Assembly (NCBI GenBank): GCA_018806985.1 | Contig: JADANN010000383.1 | Coordinates: forward strand, 925,711-989,710 | Length of the DNA stretch: 64,000 nucleotides | Source: Angiostrongylus vasorum | Lineage: Eukaryota > Nematoda > Chromadorea > Rhabditida > Metastrongylidae | Reading direction: 5' to 3' | Shown here: piece by piece, positions 36,601 through 46,764 of the stretch | Position numbering within the stretch: position 1 is the first letter of the stretch | How the letters are laid out: each line of letters starts with the position of its first letter | Program-made: the position numbers and the translations under genes | Notes under the pieces: generated by a model | Databases searched by the model: none | What the model saw: the letters and a program-made list of their open reading frames with translations, nothing else | Told to the model about the DNA's origin: nothing

Positions 36601-36882
36601 ATTTTGTGAATATCCGGAATAAATACACAAATACAGTATACCCTTCTGAAACTAATGGAATTTTTTCGAATCACAGGAACTCATCTCAACTTCCTGATAA
36701 ACAGAACTCACTTTAAAATGGAAATTAAGGAAATGGGATAGACGAGAAAGAACGTAAGTGAGAAGTTCAGTTTGTGCGAAAGTGAAAAGTGATGAATAAA
36801 CGAGGTTTTTCAGTGAACAAGTGAAAAGGGATATCAACTGACCTTCGACATCTCGTTCTCGTGATCGTTCGTCTTGTCCCAT
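33625..36882 (-). CDS. Unrecognised 166-residue Ser/Thr-rich protein, six exons
   Basis: Exons on minus: 36882-36843, 35162-35080, 34948-34748, 34191-34090, 33984-33934, 33648-33625. Acceptors are TTTCAG, TTTCAG, ATTCAG, CTACAG and CATACAG. Donors are GTCAGT, GTAAGC, GTAAGT, GTTAGA and GTGAGC. All phases agree, with a total of 501 bp. The protein starts MGQDERSRERDVE, continues with GPLAQLQASNNDTLDKDTDN, a run of valines (DDVVVVDETSAGRSS), a TPPPMRTT patch, and an acidic-then-helical segment NEEADSSEEARPNLMHLINH, and ends MPEVRQGTTE. It has no signal peptide or membrane segment and is probably disordered, with possible phosphorylation. No family is recognised. The gene converges on the receptor gene with about 1.3 kb between stops. 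Exon 1 is least certain, because intron 1 is 1.7 kb and no clear trans-splice site precedes the ATG. Confidence 0.65.
34306..34580 (-). repeat. SINE family A in an intron of the minus-strand gene
   Basis: Reverse of the family: GGCGTTGATCAATCC, TGGCCTACCGATGTATCG, B box GGGATCGATCCC, head CCACTGGGCTACAG. It is in the same sense as the host gene. Confidence 0.85.
35229..35345 (+). repeat. SINE family A, 5' part
   Basis: GTGTGTAGCACAGTGGTTAA and TTGGTTCAGCATCG are the two tRNA-like boxes. The copy breaks off after CCAATCCCTTTATCC. Confidence 0.65.
35346..36390. other. Intron 1 of the minus-strand gene; one short plus-strand frame
   Basis: Mostly AT-rich. On plus, after TTATTATTAG at 35736, a frame from ATG 35751 to TGA 35855 reads MEESHFTSDFSESDKDFEHE, then DLPDKHRRKVQR. 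It is short and acidic. It could be a last exon or a transposase start, but neither is supported. Confidence 0.3.
36391..36644 (-). other. 79-codon Cys-containing frame, status unknown
   Basis: After TTAGTTTCAG (minus) the frame reads PTKQLSTYCPPDQNNFTNM, then CTELLSKEGCCFESDYVIE, to TAA at 36391. Its phase does not fit between exons 1 and 2 of the surrounding gene. It may be a separate or relic exon. Confidence 0.25.
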
Positions 36883-37055
36883 CTCGTTGGGAACAGGTAC
36901 CTGGATGTTCCGGTACGGAAACAGAACACTGTATTCATCAGCTACTTGTCGTCTACAATCGTCAAGTCTTCTTCATACAACTTTGAGTGATCAGAATATT
37001 TGGCAAAACTACGGTGAACATCAAGAAACACAAAGCTGTAACGATATAAACAAAA

Positions 37056-37182
37056 TGATGCTGAGACATTTGCAAAACTGCGGACCGCACGTGTCTGCGG
37101 TGGGGAATGAACACGCTACTATCCTTTCCCGATTTGTGCTGCGGACACGTGCGGTCCGAAGTTTTGCAAATATCTCAGCGTC
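37056..37182. repeat. Short palindrome made of two family B heads
   Basis: GATGCTGAGACATTTGC and GGACCGCACGTGTCTGCGG at left are repeated in reverse at right (GCGGACACGTGCGGTCC, GCAAATATCTCAGCGTC). Arms are about 45 bp with a 40-bp loop. It lies about 170 bp upstream of the minus-strand gene's ATG. Confidence 0.8.
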
Positions 37183-37189
37183 ATTGTGC

Positions 37190-37905
37190 TTATATTTCAC
37201 GTAACCGTGGACCCCTGCAGTAACTGTTGTAGGCAAAAAATAACAAGCTAGCGCTGTAACGATAGCTTTGTTAGAAATCTTATCTGAACATTTAAATACA
37301 ACCGTAACGTTTATTGTTTTGTGTATTGTTTAATAGAGTAAATGGACACAGTGGACAGCACGTGTAAATTTCAATGCATAATCTTCCCGTCTGTTTGGTT
37401 TCTTTTTGCCACCAAGAACTTATTTGCTCTGCTACTGTATACACTAGGTGATTTATCCAAGGTTGTAAAACTTCTGACCTATACTGAAACTACAAATTAT
37501 CACAGGAAATCCATTTGAATTATAACAGGCAAACACAGCTGTAAGTAGAAAATATGAACGGCCATGATGTAAAACTATTTGAAGAATATCTCAGTGGAAA
37601 ACGTATAAAACCATTGTTACCTAAATGACCACTCTTCAATACATTTGCTCTTCGTTTCGTAGTTTTCTAATGGTCACGCACGTAGTCGGTGAGTTCGGGT
37701 GTGAGGTCGCTTCAACTTGAGAGTCTGTTCACTCCCTTCATGCTGAGTGCTGGCCGAGTGTGTGTGATTTTCCTGAAATCCCTTAACAGCTTCACATGAC
37801 TGTCCTCACGTCTTCATTAGCAGATGTCGTTTTGAAGCAAACGCATGTCTGCTGTCTTTCGGATTCAGATTTCTCCAGAACAGAAGAGATTCTTGTGACG
37901 GCAGC
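37190..37905. other. No gene recognised
   Basis: AT-rich intergenic sequence with no splice-bounded frame of note. Confidence 0.4.
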
Positions 37906-37907
37906 AA

Positions 37908-38205
37908 ATTGTACAACTCGTGGCTCAGTGGTTAGAGGTGCACCAAAGGATTACAAAAGTAGTCGTTTGTTCGATACCGCACTACTGGCAAACGAAGTCT
38001 CCCGTCACTCCGGGGACGGAAGATTAGTGCCAAACTCGTCGGCGAAGATAGAAAGCACTATTATTGTACATGGGTCCATAAATAACATGGTATAGGCCAA
38101 ATATACATTCAATCATCTCCACGATGCATTAAATGAAGTTAAACGTAAGGCACTTCCCATTCCCAAGCGGTTGATCGGCGTTGAACACTTCATCTATACA
38201 ATGTG
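37908..38205 (+). repeat. SINE family A, diverged
   Basis: Head CGTGGCTCAGTGGTTAGAGG, B box GTTCGATACC, then CACTCCGGGGACGG and CGGTTGATCGGCGTTG at the end. Confidence 0.75.
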
Positions 38206-38519
38206 TTCTACTTCCAATACGACCTTCTTTGCGAACAAATAGACATTGCAGCTTATCCTAACCCCAAAAAAATATTAGAGGTTGTCGTTAAAACTGTTCT
38301 AACCAGCATATATCAACTGTTCTAAAGTCATGTTGATCATTTCATAGACGGATATCGTTGGAGTGCGGTAGGGTGCTTTCTACCCTGAGGTCATATCATA
38401 GTTGGAAATTAGTATAAATTGAGGTGAGACCTACTTTTTACCTTATTCTCAATTTCATGGAAAGATTGTATTTTTTTTCTTTGAGACAAAGCTTGAAGCA
38501 TCTCACTGCCCTCATGTTT

Positions 38520-38880
38520 TCATAATTTGCTAAACACTGAACACATTTTTCTAGGCGCACGACTTTTTTCTAAGCTGCAAATGCTTGGCCTAGTGGAACT
38601 ATGGGCAGTGAAAGAGTTGGTAAAGAAAAAAAACGAGACCAATATCACAATCATTGTGGATGACTATAGAATATTCCAGGCATGTCTGCTGACGAAGCTT
38701 TCTGAATCCATCAGCATCTATGAATATGAATGTTGCGCAGCGTTGATTTCGTGGTGCAGTGGATCATTCACTGTAAGATTCCTTCTAAACTGTCTGTTTA
38801 AAGATCCGAATCTACTTGCTATTATGTGCCCATTATGGCGAAAATATGGAAACAGTCAAGGGATCATCTAACGTTTTACG
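38520..38880 (+). CDS. Cys-rich exon cassette, copy 1, with flanking open frame
   Basis: Core exon 38699-38791 (31 codons) after AATATTCCAG reads ACLLTKLSESISIYEYECC, then AALISWCSGSFT, before donor GTAAGA. The frame is also open to both sides (38527-38871). Copies at 44620 and 50897 keep the length, the IYxYxCC core and the donor. The product is unrecognised; conserved cysteines suggest a secreted or extracellular domain. Confidence 0.45.
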
Positions 38881-38969
38881 TTACTTGTGATGGACACCCA
38901 ACGATAAAATGATGGTGAGCAGGAAATTGGAATATGCTGAATTGGGACTTCTCCAGATACTAAAAAATA

Positions 38970-39255
38970 TATGGGCCTGCGTAGGCCCATTATTTAAAGG
39001 TGCCCTGCAACACATATGTGGTAGATAGTTCGATGGGACGCCCTCGGACTCATCAAGATTTCATCCTTTAGGAGCCATCGAAATGGTAGTAAACTTGTCT
39101 GGAAAGATATAGTATTGAGCTGACACATCGCTCGGTCGCCGCAATTCACAATTTAGTGGAGATACATAGTCAGTCAACTCTAACGATACATAATGAAATC
39201 GAATGCATGGTGCATCTCTCGAGGGACTGATAACTATCGAAACTTTGTCCTTTAT
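38970..39255 (+). repeat. SINE family A inside the duplicated segment
   Basis: GGTGCCCTGCAACACATATG, a B-box remnant TAGTTCGATGGGACG, GTAAACTTGTCTGG and the tail segment GACTGATAACTATCG. The head has been replaced by the palindrome GGGCCTGCGTAGGCCC. A SINE sits at the same relative place at 51172. Confidence 0.65.
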
Positions 39256-39715
39256 AATTTTAGCACAGGAATTAGTCCAGATAGGTGAAGAAGTGATAAA
39301 GCGTAGGTGGGAGGGCCACCGAGTGTGATGGATAGGATAGTTTCGTAACCCTGATCGTCCTACCTTTGCGATGTTGAGAGCGCGACGTCCACCCACGCGT
39401 TTCGCGGTGAGCGACCAATCAATCCGTACCGGCTCTATTTGCTGAGCTTCTTCGGATTTCAAATTTTAGATGCTCCAAAAACAGTTGAGATGCTTATCGA
39501 TTTCTTCTGCAACTTTTTGGACAGTTGTATGTTTCTTAGCCTCCACAAAGACCTTCATTCAATTCATCATCGTCATTAGCGGAAAAACCTCCGCGAACAT
39601 TCTCTCTTATCTGCACCATCAAATTCGTCAAGACGAGATTTTCGCACACTCTCAGATCCATAATCCGTCGATGTTTCGAGCTCTTTGCGACTGGATTACA
39701 TCCTGTTCTGAATTA
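39256..39715. repeat. Diverged duplicate of 51440-51900
   Basis: Matching landmarks in the same order: GTGATAAAGCGTAGGTGGGA with GTGGTAGTCGTTAGGTGAGA, TGAGCTTCTTCGGATTTCAA with CGAGCTTCTGTGGATTTCAA, and CCAAAAACAGTTGAGATGC with CCAAAACAACTGAGATG. No coding function is legible. Confidence 0.6.
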
Positions 39716-39716
39716 A

Positions 39717-39980
39717 AAAAGATAAAGCTCTCGGTCTGAGGGATGTGCCATGCATTCGATTTCGCTAAGCATCGTTTGGAGGTGATTGAATGCATATCTG
39801 GTCTTTACAATGACTCGTGGTGGTCTACCGATGTAATGAGGCAGTGCTGCTATCCTCCCAGACAGGTCTGGTACTAATTTGCTGAACCCGGAGAGATAGA
39901 AGGCTTGGTAGGCCATGGCAGCGGGAATCGATTACATGTGTGTTGCAGGGCCCTCCAACAACTGCGCCACATGTGCCCTA
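39717..39980 (-). repeat. SINE family A
   Basis: Reverse of the family: GCCATGCATTCGATTTCGC, CCTCCCAGACAGGTCTGG, GGGAATCGATTACATG, head AACAACTGCGCCACATG. Near full length. Confidence 0.85.
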
Positions 39981-40789
39981 TGAATCAATCACACTAAGCA
40001 AAAACGCATGAAAGGCGCTTTGCACTGATATAAATAGTGCACCATTTGAAGAAAAAACTGTTACTAAAAACGCATACAAGAAGGATGGAGTGCAAATCCT
40101 GCAATAACTGTCCAGGAAGGTAATATTTTTTTTCAATGCTGAAAGCACTTTGTACCGTAGCATACCTTGTCCACCGACTTTCCGTCCGAACTGCATAATA
40201 ATTGTAGGAAACTGAAGCTACATGACAAATGCAAAACTGGGTTCCTCCTGCTGTTTCCAACTGCAAATCATTAGCATCGTGACGCGCAATAGGAACGTAT
40301 ACGTCTTCACGCGACGCTACGATCGGTCGGTATGACCTCTGTCAGCGTCATAGTCTTCCGGATAGTTTTTTGTGCTGCTAACTGCTAAAAACACTGTCCA
40401 ATGCTGGTGCTCTGTGTTTGAATGATGGACTACGGTAACATTTGGCTTCCGGTTTCGTTGTGCTGCTCTTTCTTCTCGTCCGGAAACGAAAGTGATTTAA
40501 AATGTTAACAAGATTTTTCTTCTTCTCTTCAGAAAGAGTGACTTTTTTGGAAATATTGTAATTTGTGGCTTATCTATTTACCTACCTAACTACTTAGACA
40601 ATCCTTTCTCCATATTTTGTTCGGGTAGCAAGAAGGCAACGCTAACGGCTAACGCACTACGATAAGTCTAAATGTTTTTTCTGAACCCATCCATAGATCG
40701 CATTGTCATTGTCATTGTTTACTGATCTGTTCAGTTATTTATCCGATCGTATGCATGACACAACGTCACACATTGCGTAGATTTCAGCA

Positions 40790-41105
40790 TTTTTTTCATT
40801 CTATTCGTTTTCTCTCATCCGTCATTTCTAAGCGCCCTGGGTTTCTTCGAGTGGGTTCTGCTACCACATGAAGATTTGGTTTTTTTTTTTCATAAATGTC
40901 ATAGAACACATTTCGATCCAATTCACTCTGGAATGCTTCAATAGCCATTCTGTGCTGGGCCCAGTTTCTGCGGATTAAAGGGAGTAATCTGATTCCATAC
41001 AACCCTGTTGCTAATTTTCCAACTCCAAGACGTAGGGAGCTTCGCCTACTTACCTGTCGAACTAGCGACTTACGAGTAATATTTCACCACCCCTAATCAC
41101 TGTGC
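40790..41105 (-). repeat. SINE family C
   Basis: On minus: head AGTGATTAGGGGTGGTG, B-box-like CTAGTTCGACAGG, GAGTTGGAAAATTAGCAAC, AATCAGATTACTCCC, GGCCCAGCACAGAATGG, TGTTCTATGACATTTATG. It explains the 68-codon frame on this strand. Confidence 0.6.
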
Positions 41106-41321
41106 TTCCAATGCTCCCAACTTCACATCTATTATTAATATTTGGCAACTGCATACCCAAGTTTGTTATATGTGACTCATTTTTCTTGTGGCCGCTTATT
41201 TTGCCAACTAGTGATTTTTGCTGCACTTTTTGTAATCGTCCTTCTGCTTATCAAATGAATGCTGTAGCGTGCAACGCCTTGGGCGAGGTGTATTCTGCAT
41301 TTAGAAAATTACTAAAAACTT

Positions 41322-41668
41322 TGATGGCGCTGAGATAGCGGTGGGGACCGTAAGCAGTCTTTCCGGGAACTAACGTGTTCATCACGACACCATGCGACTC
41401 TTTCTGTTTCGCCTTACTCTCAGCTGTGTTATTGACCTGTAAGTGCTATCAGTAATCACTAGTCAACGAAATTGATCTGGAGAGCACAAGTCGGCATTAA
41501 ACCCAATTAAGCTATTGAACTCAGCAATAACAAGGCTGGAAGTAAGGCGAACCGAAAGACTCGTATTGTGTGGTGGTGAGCGCGTTAGCTCCCGGAGAGA
41601 GTAACAACGTGTTCGTTCCGCCACGGCAGACACCATCGGTGCGGAGTTTTACAAGTATCTCAGCATCA
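41322..41668. repeat. Inverted pair of family B SINEs
   Basis: Left copy from GATGGCGCTGAGATAGCGG to CTCTCAGCTGTGTTATT. Right copy from AGCAATAACAAGGCTGG to GTATCTCAGCATCA in the opposite sense. Same layout as 32304-32671 but more diverged. Confidence 0.8.
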
Positions 41669-41981
41669 TTGTGGTTATATTTCACACCATAACGTGCCAT
41701 TTAAAAAAAAGAGTAGACAGTAAATAAAAAGTAACGACTAAAAACTTTTTCGAACGAGTCAAATGCCTGGTATTTAAAGGGTGATTGGTAGTTATTTCAA
41801 CTTTAATCTCAGTAATGAATCATCTAGTGGTACAAAAACTGTTCTGATATAAAAAATACAGAAATCCACCCGAAAAATGCTGTAGACACTTCCAAATGTT
41901 GACATCAATCTGGTCGTTTAATACAGCATAATAAAAATATGCTAAACAGTAGCGTAAATCCCATTCATACACCTAGAACAA

Positions 41982-42258
41982 GGCTCGTGTGGCGCAGTGG
42001 TCGGAGTTGCCCTGTAATGCACACATTGGATCGATCCCCGCTCACTTGGTTCACCAAGCTTTCTATCCCTTCGAGGTCAGCAAATCGGAACCAGAATTGC
42101 CTGGGAGGTTAGCACCACTGGCTTGATACATCGGCAGGCCACCGCCAGTCACTGCAAAGGACAGATTTGCACTCAATCACCTCCAATGATGCTTAATGAA
42201 GTCGATGGCATGGCGGATCCCTGAGGGATTGATCAACGTCGACAGCTTTATCCTTTTT
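41982..42258 (+). repeat. SINE family A
   Basis: Head GCTCGTGTGGCGCAGTGGTC, B box GGATCGATCCCC, full body to TTGATCAACGTCGACAGC. Well preserved. Confidence 0.9.
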
Positions 42259-42299
42259 ATACTATCTTTTCTTATACCCCTAGAGCTGTACAGCAAAGT

Positions 42300-42415
42300 C
42301 TACATTACTGTTCGCTTGATGAGCAGACGCGAGGTTGTTGTTACAATATTTATTTAACCACGACTGATATTTTCTCGGTTTCCCCTCATAATCTCGGCAG
42401 GGAAAACTACAACCC
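42300..42415 (-). mobile_element. Decayed PLE arm and motif
   Basis: GATGAGCAGACGCGAGGTTG corresponds to the PLE arm. ACTGATATTTTCTCGGTTTC is a ruined motif. No core box survives. Confidence 0.4.
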
Positions 42416-42819
42416 TTAATTTTAGTACCACTGGAAGTAGCTTCTTTTAAAACAATTAGAGTTTTAAAAAAGGACTTTCAATAAACCTCCATAACAATGA
42501 CCGACAACTTTCTTGCATGATAGAGCTAGCATTGTGATGAAGAGCTAGTTTTGCAAAGACGACATGCGGGTCTTCTTGAGTTGCAGAAGCTATTGCCATA
42601 GCTCAGACTTGGGTAATTAAACCGTTTATAAACAAATACAACATTAATAACATAATAATAACGATAGAAAAGTAGTGGCACAAGAATCACGCAAGTTAAA
42701 GATATGAGGTGCTATGGCTACTACTGAAGTGAGGCTAACAACGAGATAATTGCATTGGAACATTATTACATCATTAATACAATTCTAGTAGAAATAACAA
42801 CAACATAAAAAATAACGGC

Positions 42820-43360
42820 TGGTTAGCCATGGGCGATGCCGCGCTCGCACTATCCGCGGCCAGTGCGGCGGCTGAGGGAGGCAGTACGCTGGGGGACGGA
42901 GAGTGATACAGACGAGCCGTGTTTTCAGCTGAGCTAAGAAAGATCATAATTGTAGCTGTCAGGTGCACTTTGGCACGATCGATGCAGACAGTAGGCTACA
43001 TGAGCATTGATGGTGCTATGGACAACGACTGATGAGTCATCTACGGCACACAGTCAGGCGGCTGGTCGTGGATAACGCTGTGTCTGCAGCGTGAGGTTTG
43101 AGCACCGATGGATGCCACCATTGCCTAAGGAGATATCATGAGGCAGAAAGATAGTGACTCAGAACTGATAAGCCGACTATAGCGGCTTAACAGATACACA
43201 GCATAAGCTGGCTGGTCAGCGGCCTTGTACGCATGGCGTACATTGTGGGAGGAATGGTACATGCCAATGATGGCGTGACTCGAGTCGATGGCCTACAGCT
43301 GGTCGTTGTTGCGGTGTGGGTGTTCGTTGTCGCATCTAGTCAAATCCAGTGGAAGGCCCA
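42820..43360. other. GC-richer block of unknown origin
   Basis: Starts at GGGCGATGCCGCGCTCGCAC and runs through GGCAGTACGCTGGGGGACGG to about 43360. It is clearly less AT-rich than everything around. No long open frame on either strand matches a known family, and it has no repeat partner in the window. Confidence 0.4.
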
Positions 43361-43424
43361 CCCCTCGAATGAGGAATCCACTCGGCGGTGCCCTTTTATA
43401 CGTCTCGGTCGCTTCCCTCCTCCA

Positions 43425-43640
43425 CGCCACAGGCTCACCAAGCCCTCCATCCCTCTGGGATCGGCAAATTGGTACCAGATTTGTCTGGAAGGGTAGCAGT
43501 ATTTCCTGGATACATCGTTAGGAACCGCGAGTCATTGTAAAAGTCAGGTACGCATTTAGTTACTAACGATGCTTGATGAAGTCGAATGCATCGCGCATTC
43601 TTCAGGAATTGATTATCGCCGAATGCTTTGTCCTTTTTCT
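43425..43640 (+). repeat. SINE family A, head missing
   Basis: It begins at GGCTCACCAAGCCCTCC and runs through GGGATCGGCAAATTGGTACC to TTGATTATCGCCGAATGC. Confidence 0.75.
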
Positions 43641-43819
43641 TGCCTTCCAATTATTCGATGGAGAACAGTAGCGGAAAGTTCCACACGTGTGGTAAATGTG
43701 CCTGTGTCGCGTTAAAAAAAATCGGGCTGAGGTATGAAACGAGATCACACACGGGCACGACGCTGGTTAGATGAGGCGCAGGGCTTAGCAGTGTCCCAAC
43801 CCTTCAGGGCTGAAAAAGT

Positions 43820-44070
43820 GATTGATACTTACAAGAGACCAGTTGACTCCATACAATCCAGGTGAAAACCCTTTGCCCCAGCTATCCCAGCGCTCCAGGG
43901 GGGAATCGAACCCTCCAGAACTTAATGGCATTCACGAAGATGACGAGAATCCTCAAGCAACAGAAGAATCCACACCCGAAAACTTCAAAGAACTTCGTGA
44001 ATGATTAAGGCGAGGAAACGAGTCGAATGCAAGAAATGCTAGAATTCTTCACAATAGATGAGAAAACGGA
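43820..44070 (+). repeat. SINE family C, 5' truncated
   Basis: CCCCAGCTATCCCAGCGC, CCTCAAGCAACAGAAGAATC, AAGGCGAGGAAACGAGTCG and TGCAAGAAATGCTAGAATTC match the last two thirds of the 32908 copy. Confidence 0.6.
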
Positions 44071-44074
44071 TAAT

Positions 44075-44615
44075 GTTAAACAAAAGAAGGAAGAATGAAC
44101 ACGCTCAAATAGCGTTGCCCTAAATAAAGAAGAAATCATTCATAGTTCCACTCAACGATGTTTGAAGCACTTTTCTCCTACATGAGATTACATGCGAACT
44201 GTTTTACATGTTGAGAGTTAACGTGTATGAACAAATTTAAGCCTTTTATCGTTAAAACTGATAAGATCGACACATACCAAATAGCCTAAGACAAAGTTGG
44301 CATTTTATTGCTGTTCCACGCTTAACGCGCAGTTGGTGCATTCTACGATCTGTTTATATTGTGTTAACAGTTAAGTTCTAGAAAACTCATTCGCTATCCG
44401 GTGTGTTTCCAACTTTTTCGAGATGTTTTTTGCTCCACCGAAATATGGTCCAAATGGTATACACATTTCAGATTCCTTAAGAGCTACACAGTTAACGACT
44501 TCTAGGTGATCTCTTCTTTCGCACTCTAAGTACAATGGTAAATTTCATGCCATGGGGAAATACGGTAAGAAAAGGTGTACAATTTCATTTCTATAAAGAA
44601 TGTAATTGAAATGTT
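44075..44615. other. No gene recognised
   Basis: AT-rich. Upstream flank of the second Cys-rich exon cassette. Confidence 0.4.
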
Positions 44616-44619
44616 TCAG

Positions 44620-44712
44620 CAATGTTTAGCAAAGGAGTGCGCCCCTTCTATAATCGTGTATGGGTATGACTGCTGCGGAACGGCGTGTACAGAATGCTGC
44701 GCATCAGTCAGC
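44620..44712 (+). CDS. Cys-rich exon cassette, copy 2
   Basis: After GAAATGTTTCAG: QCLAKECAPSIIVYGYDCC, then GTACTECCASVS, before GTAAGA. 31 codons, phase 0. It has eight cysteines, more than the other two copies, and the cleanest splice sites. Intron sequence after the donor is still alignable to copy 1 (GTGATCCGAGTTTGCC with AGATCCGAATCTACTTGC). No family is recognised. Confidence 0.5.
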
Positions 44713-44949
44713 GTAAGACACTTTTCTTGACTCTCTGTTTAGTGATCCGAGTTTGCCCACCTTTCTTGTCCACTTGTTTATGCCTGCGTAAAATACGCAC
44801 ATGTGTACTGGCAATGGGTGAGAAGTCTGCAATGAATTAAAGGAGTTCGTGGTAATATTTGTTTCTCATGACAAGTGTCATTGTAGGAGAGCTGACCAAC
44901 GGTTTGTTAGATATCCAAAATACAGGGATAAAGAGCCTAAGTTTACCAC

Positions 44950-45075
44950 GCCTGTCAAATGCAGACATACTTGAATGCAAATCTCTCCTATATAACTAAT
45001 TGCGGTGGCCCAGCGATGTGTCAAGTCAGTGCTGGTCGCAAACAAGCATGGTAGCAATTTGTTGACCACAAAGAC
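44950..45075 (-). repeat. SINE family A, middle part, degraded
   Basis: ATTGCGGTGGCCCAGCGATG and ATGGTAGCAATTTGTTGACC correspond to the reversed GGCCACCGCGAGTC and GGTACCAAATT blocks. Confidence 0.45.
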
Positions 45076-45079
45076 GGGC

Positions 45080-45955
45080 ACGGAGTCATTTCTAGGGTTA
45101 TTTTTGCCAAAATGACTTACCACTGATTTAACTCGACTACTTTAACCCACAGTATAAATCACATTAAATGCTTGTATTTTTGCACCTATAGCGGAACGAA
45201 TGGTAAAACCAAGGTGTTCGGTCATAAATTTTGCAACACGTTCATACAACCACTCTTTTATACTTTGTTTTAGGGTCTTGGATGGATTCTTATCGGTAGT
45301 GTCGGTACTCTCCTGGTTACGACGATCACTGCGGGTATATGCAGAAGATAACCGTCCAGTTTGTTTCTCTTCAAAGGATACCTTAGTTTAAAACAAAGGA
45401 GTTTTGATTCAGTATTGAATGTATTCCTTTGGACATGATGAAGTGTAACAACAACTGGTCATCAAAGCGGCAAAGCAGTTACTCCGTAGAAAATCCTTTG
45501 AAATTATGAATTCTCTTGTTTCCTTTGAAAAAACTGCCTCCCATAGAATTCCTTATTCCCTGTTTAAAAAAGTTAGTTAAAAGAATGGTAATCACAGAAC
45601 GATTCAAGTATAGCTCAGCGCGCAGGAATGAGTAAAGAATGATGAAATGTTGAATGATCAAAATGATGAAAGACGTGACTCCCGAGCTGAGGGAGCGGCT
45701 CGGGTAGTGGTTGAGACCATCGAGAATATAATGATGAAGAGAAAACACCTAAATCCCTACCCATCTTTTCGACTCCACAATTCTTCCTGCCTTAAATTAC
45801 ATATTGAAAACTTTGTCACTGAATGAAGCTGGATAGAAGATCACACTCTTCGTTATCAACGCCTGGACTAGTGTGCGGTATTGGAATATCCCCTAGCGCT
45901 CTTACCACGCATCTAGGGGAAGGAATGACCTCTGATCCGATGCTCAGACTTTCTT
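45080..45955. other. No gene recognised
   Basis: Frames at 45200-45391 and 45479-45748 have no splice or family support. The part at 45840-45960 is less AT-rich and may be RTE-derived. Confidence 0.35.
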
Positions 45956-45959
45956 CACG

Positions 45960-46112
45960 AAACACCTGGGAAAAAAAATGTATGGTGCACAACGATTTCC
46001 TTAAGGCTGTGGAGTCCACTGCGCTGCTCTTCACGGTATAAAGAGCAATGAAATACTTTTATGGCGCCTGCTCGAGTCACTCAGTGGTCATCGGGACGAC
46101 AGGTGATGCAGG
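45960..46112 (+). mobile_element. RTE-type LINE, extreme 3' end
   Basis: GTGGAGTCCACTGCGCTGC, then GCGCCTGCTCGAGTCACTC, ending in GACAGGTGATGCAGGTGATA, match the 3' end of the copy at 50450-50566, including the short tail repeat. Confidence 0.7.
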
Positions 46113-46489
46113 TGATAGATCAGTAGAGAGATGTGCCATTGTGTGGCACAATGATTAAACATTTAATGACATGTAGTCATTGGGAGAATGCGTATCACTG
46201 ATCTAGACCGATGGAGAAAAAAAATGTTTTTCATTCTTTTTAAATGGGCTCCCACTTATATTCGTTATCATCTACATTCTTGGACAATCCATTAAAACGT
46301 CTAAGGAAGAGATCACAATATCCACTTCTCTGCTGGTCACCACAGCCCTACTTGCTCCTGATGTCTTTTTTAAGTAGAATAACAACATAGGAAAAAGAAA
46401 AGAAAGCCTCATAGTACATAAAATTTTAAATGGCTAACAATCGAATAAAAGCAGAGCCTTATAAAGTATATCTACCACTATGATCCTTG

Positions 46490-46760
46490 AAAGGCGCTTG
46501 TAGCACAGTGGTTAGTGGTGCCCAGCAACACAGTTGGGTTCAATCCCGCGCCCCGAGCTCACCAGCCTTGAGCCCTCCGGGGTCGTAGAATTGGTATTAG
46601 ACCTTCTTGGAGAATAGGAGCACTTACTCAATACATCGGTAGGCCAACACGAGTCATCGTAAAAGCCAGATGTGCATTCATTCACCTCTAGCGATGCTTG
46701 ATGAAGTTGAATGCATTGCGCGTACCTCAACGATTGATCAACGCCGAAAGCTTTATGGGT
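46490..46760 (+). repeat. SINE family A
   Basis: Head GCGCTTGTAGCACAGTGGTT, B box GGGTTCAATCCC, body to TTGATCAACGCCGAAAGC. Confidence 0.85.
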
Positions 46761-46764
46761 GAAA

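Noticed and set aside
40796..41002. 68-codon minus frame that looks coding
   Set aside because: Its DNA aligns along its length with family C SINE landmarks.
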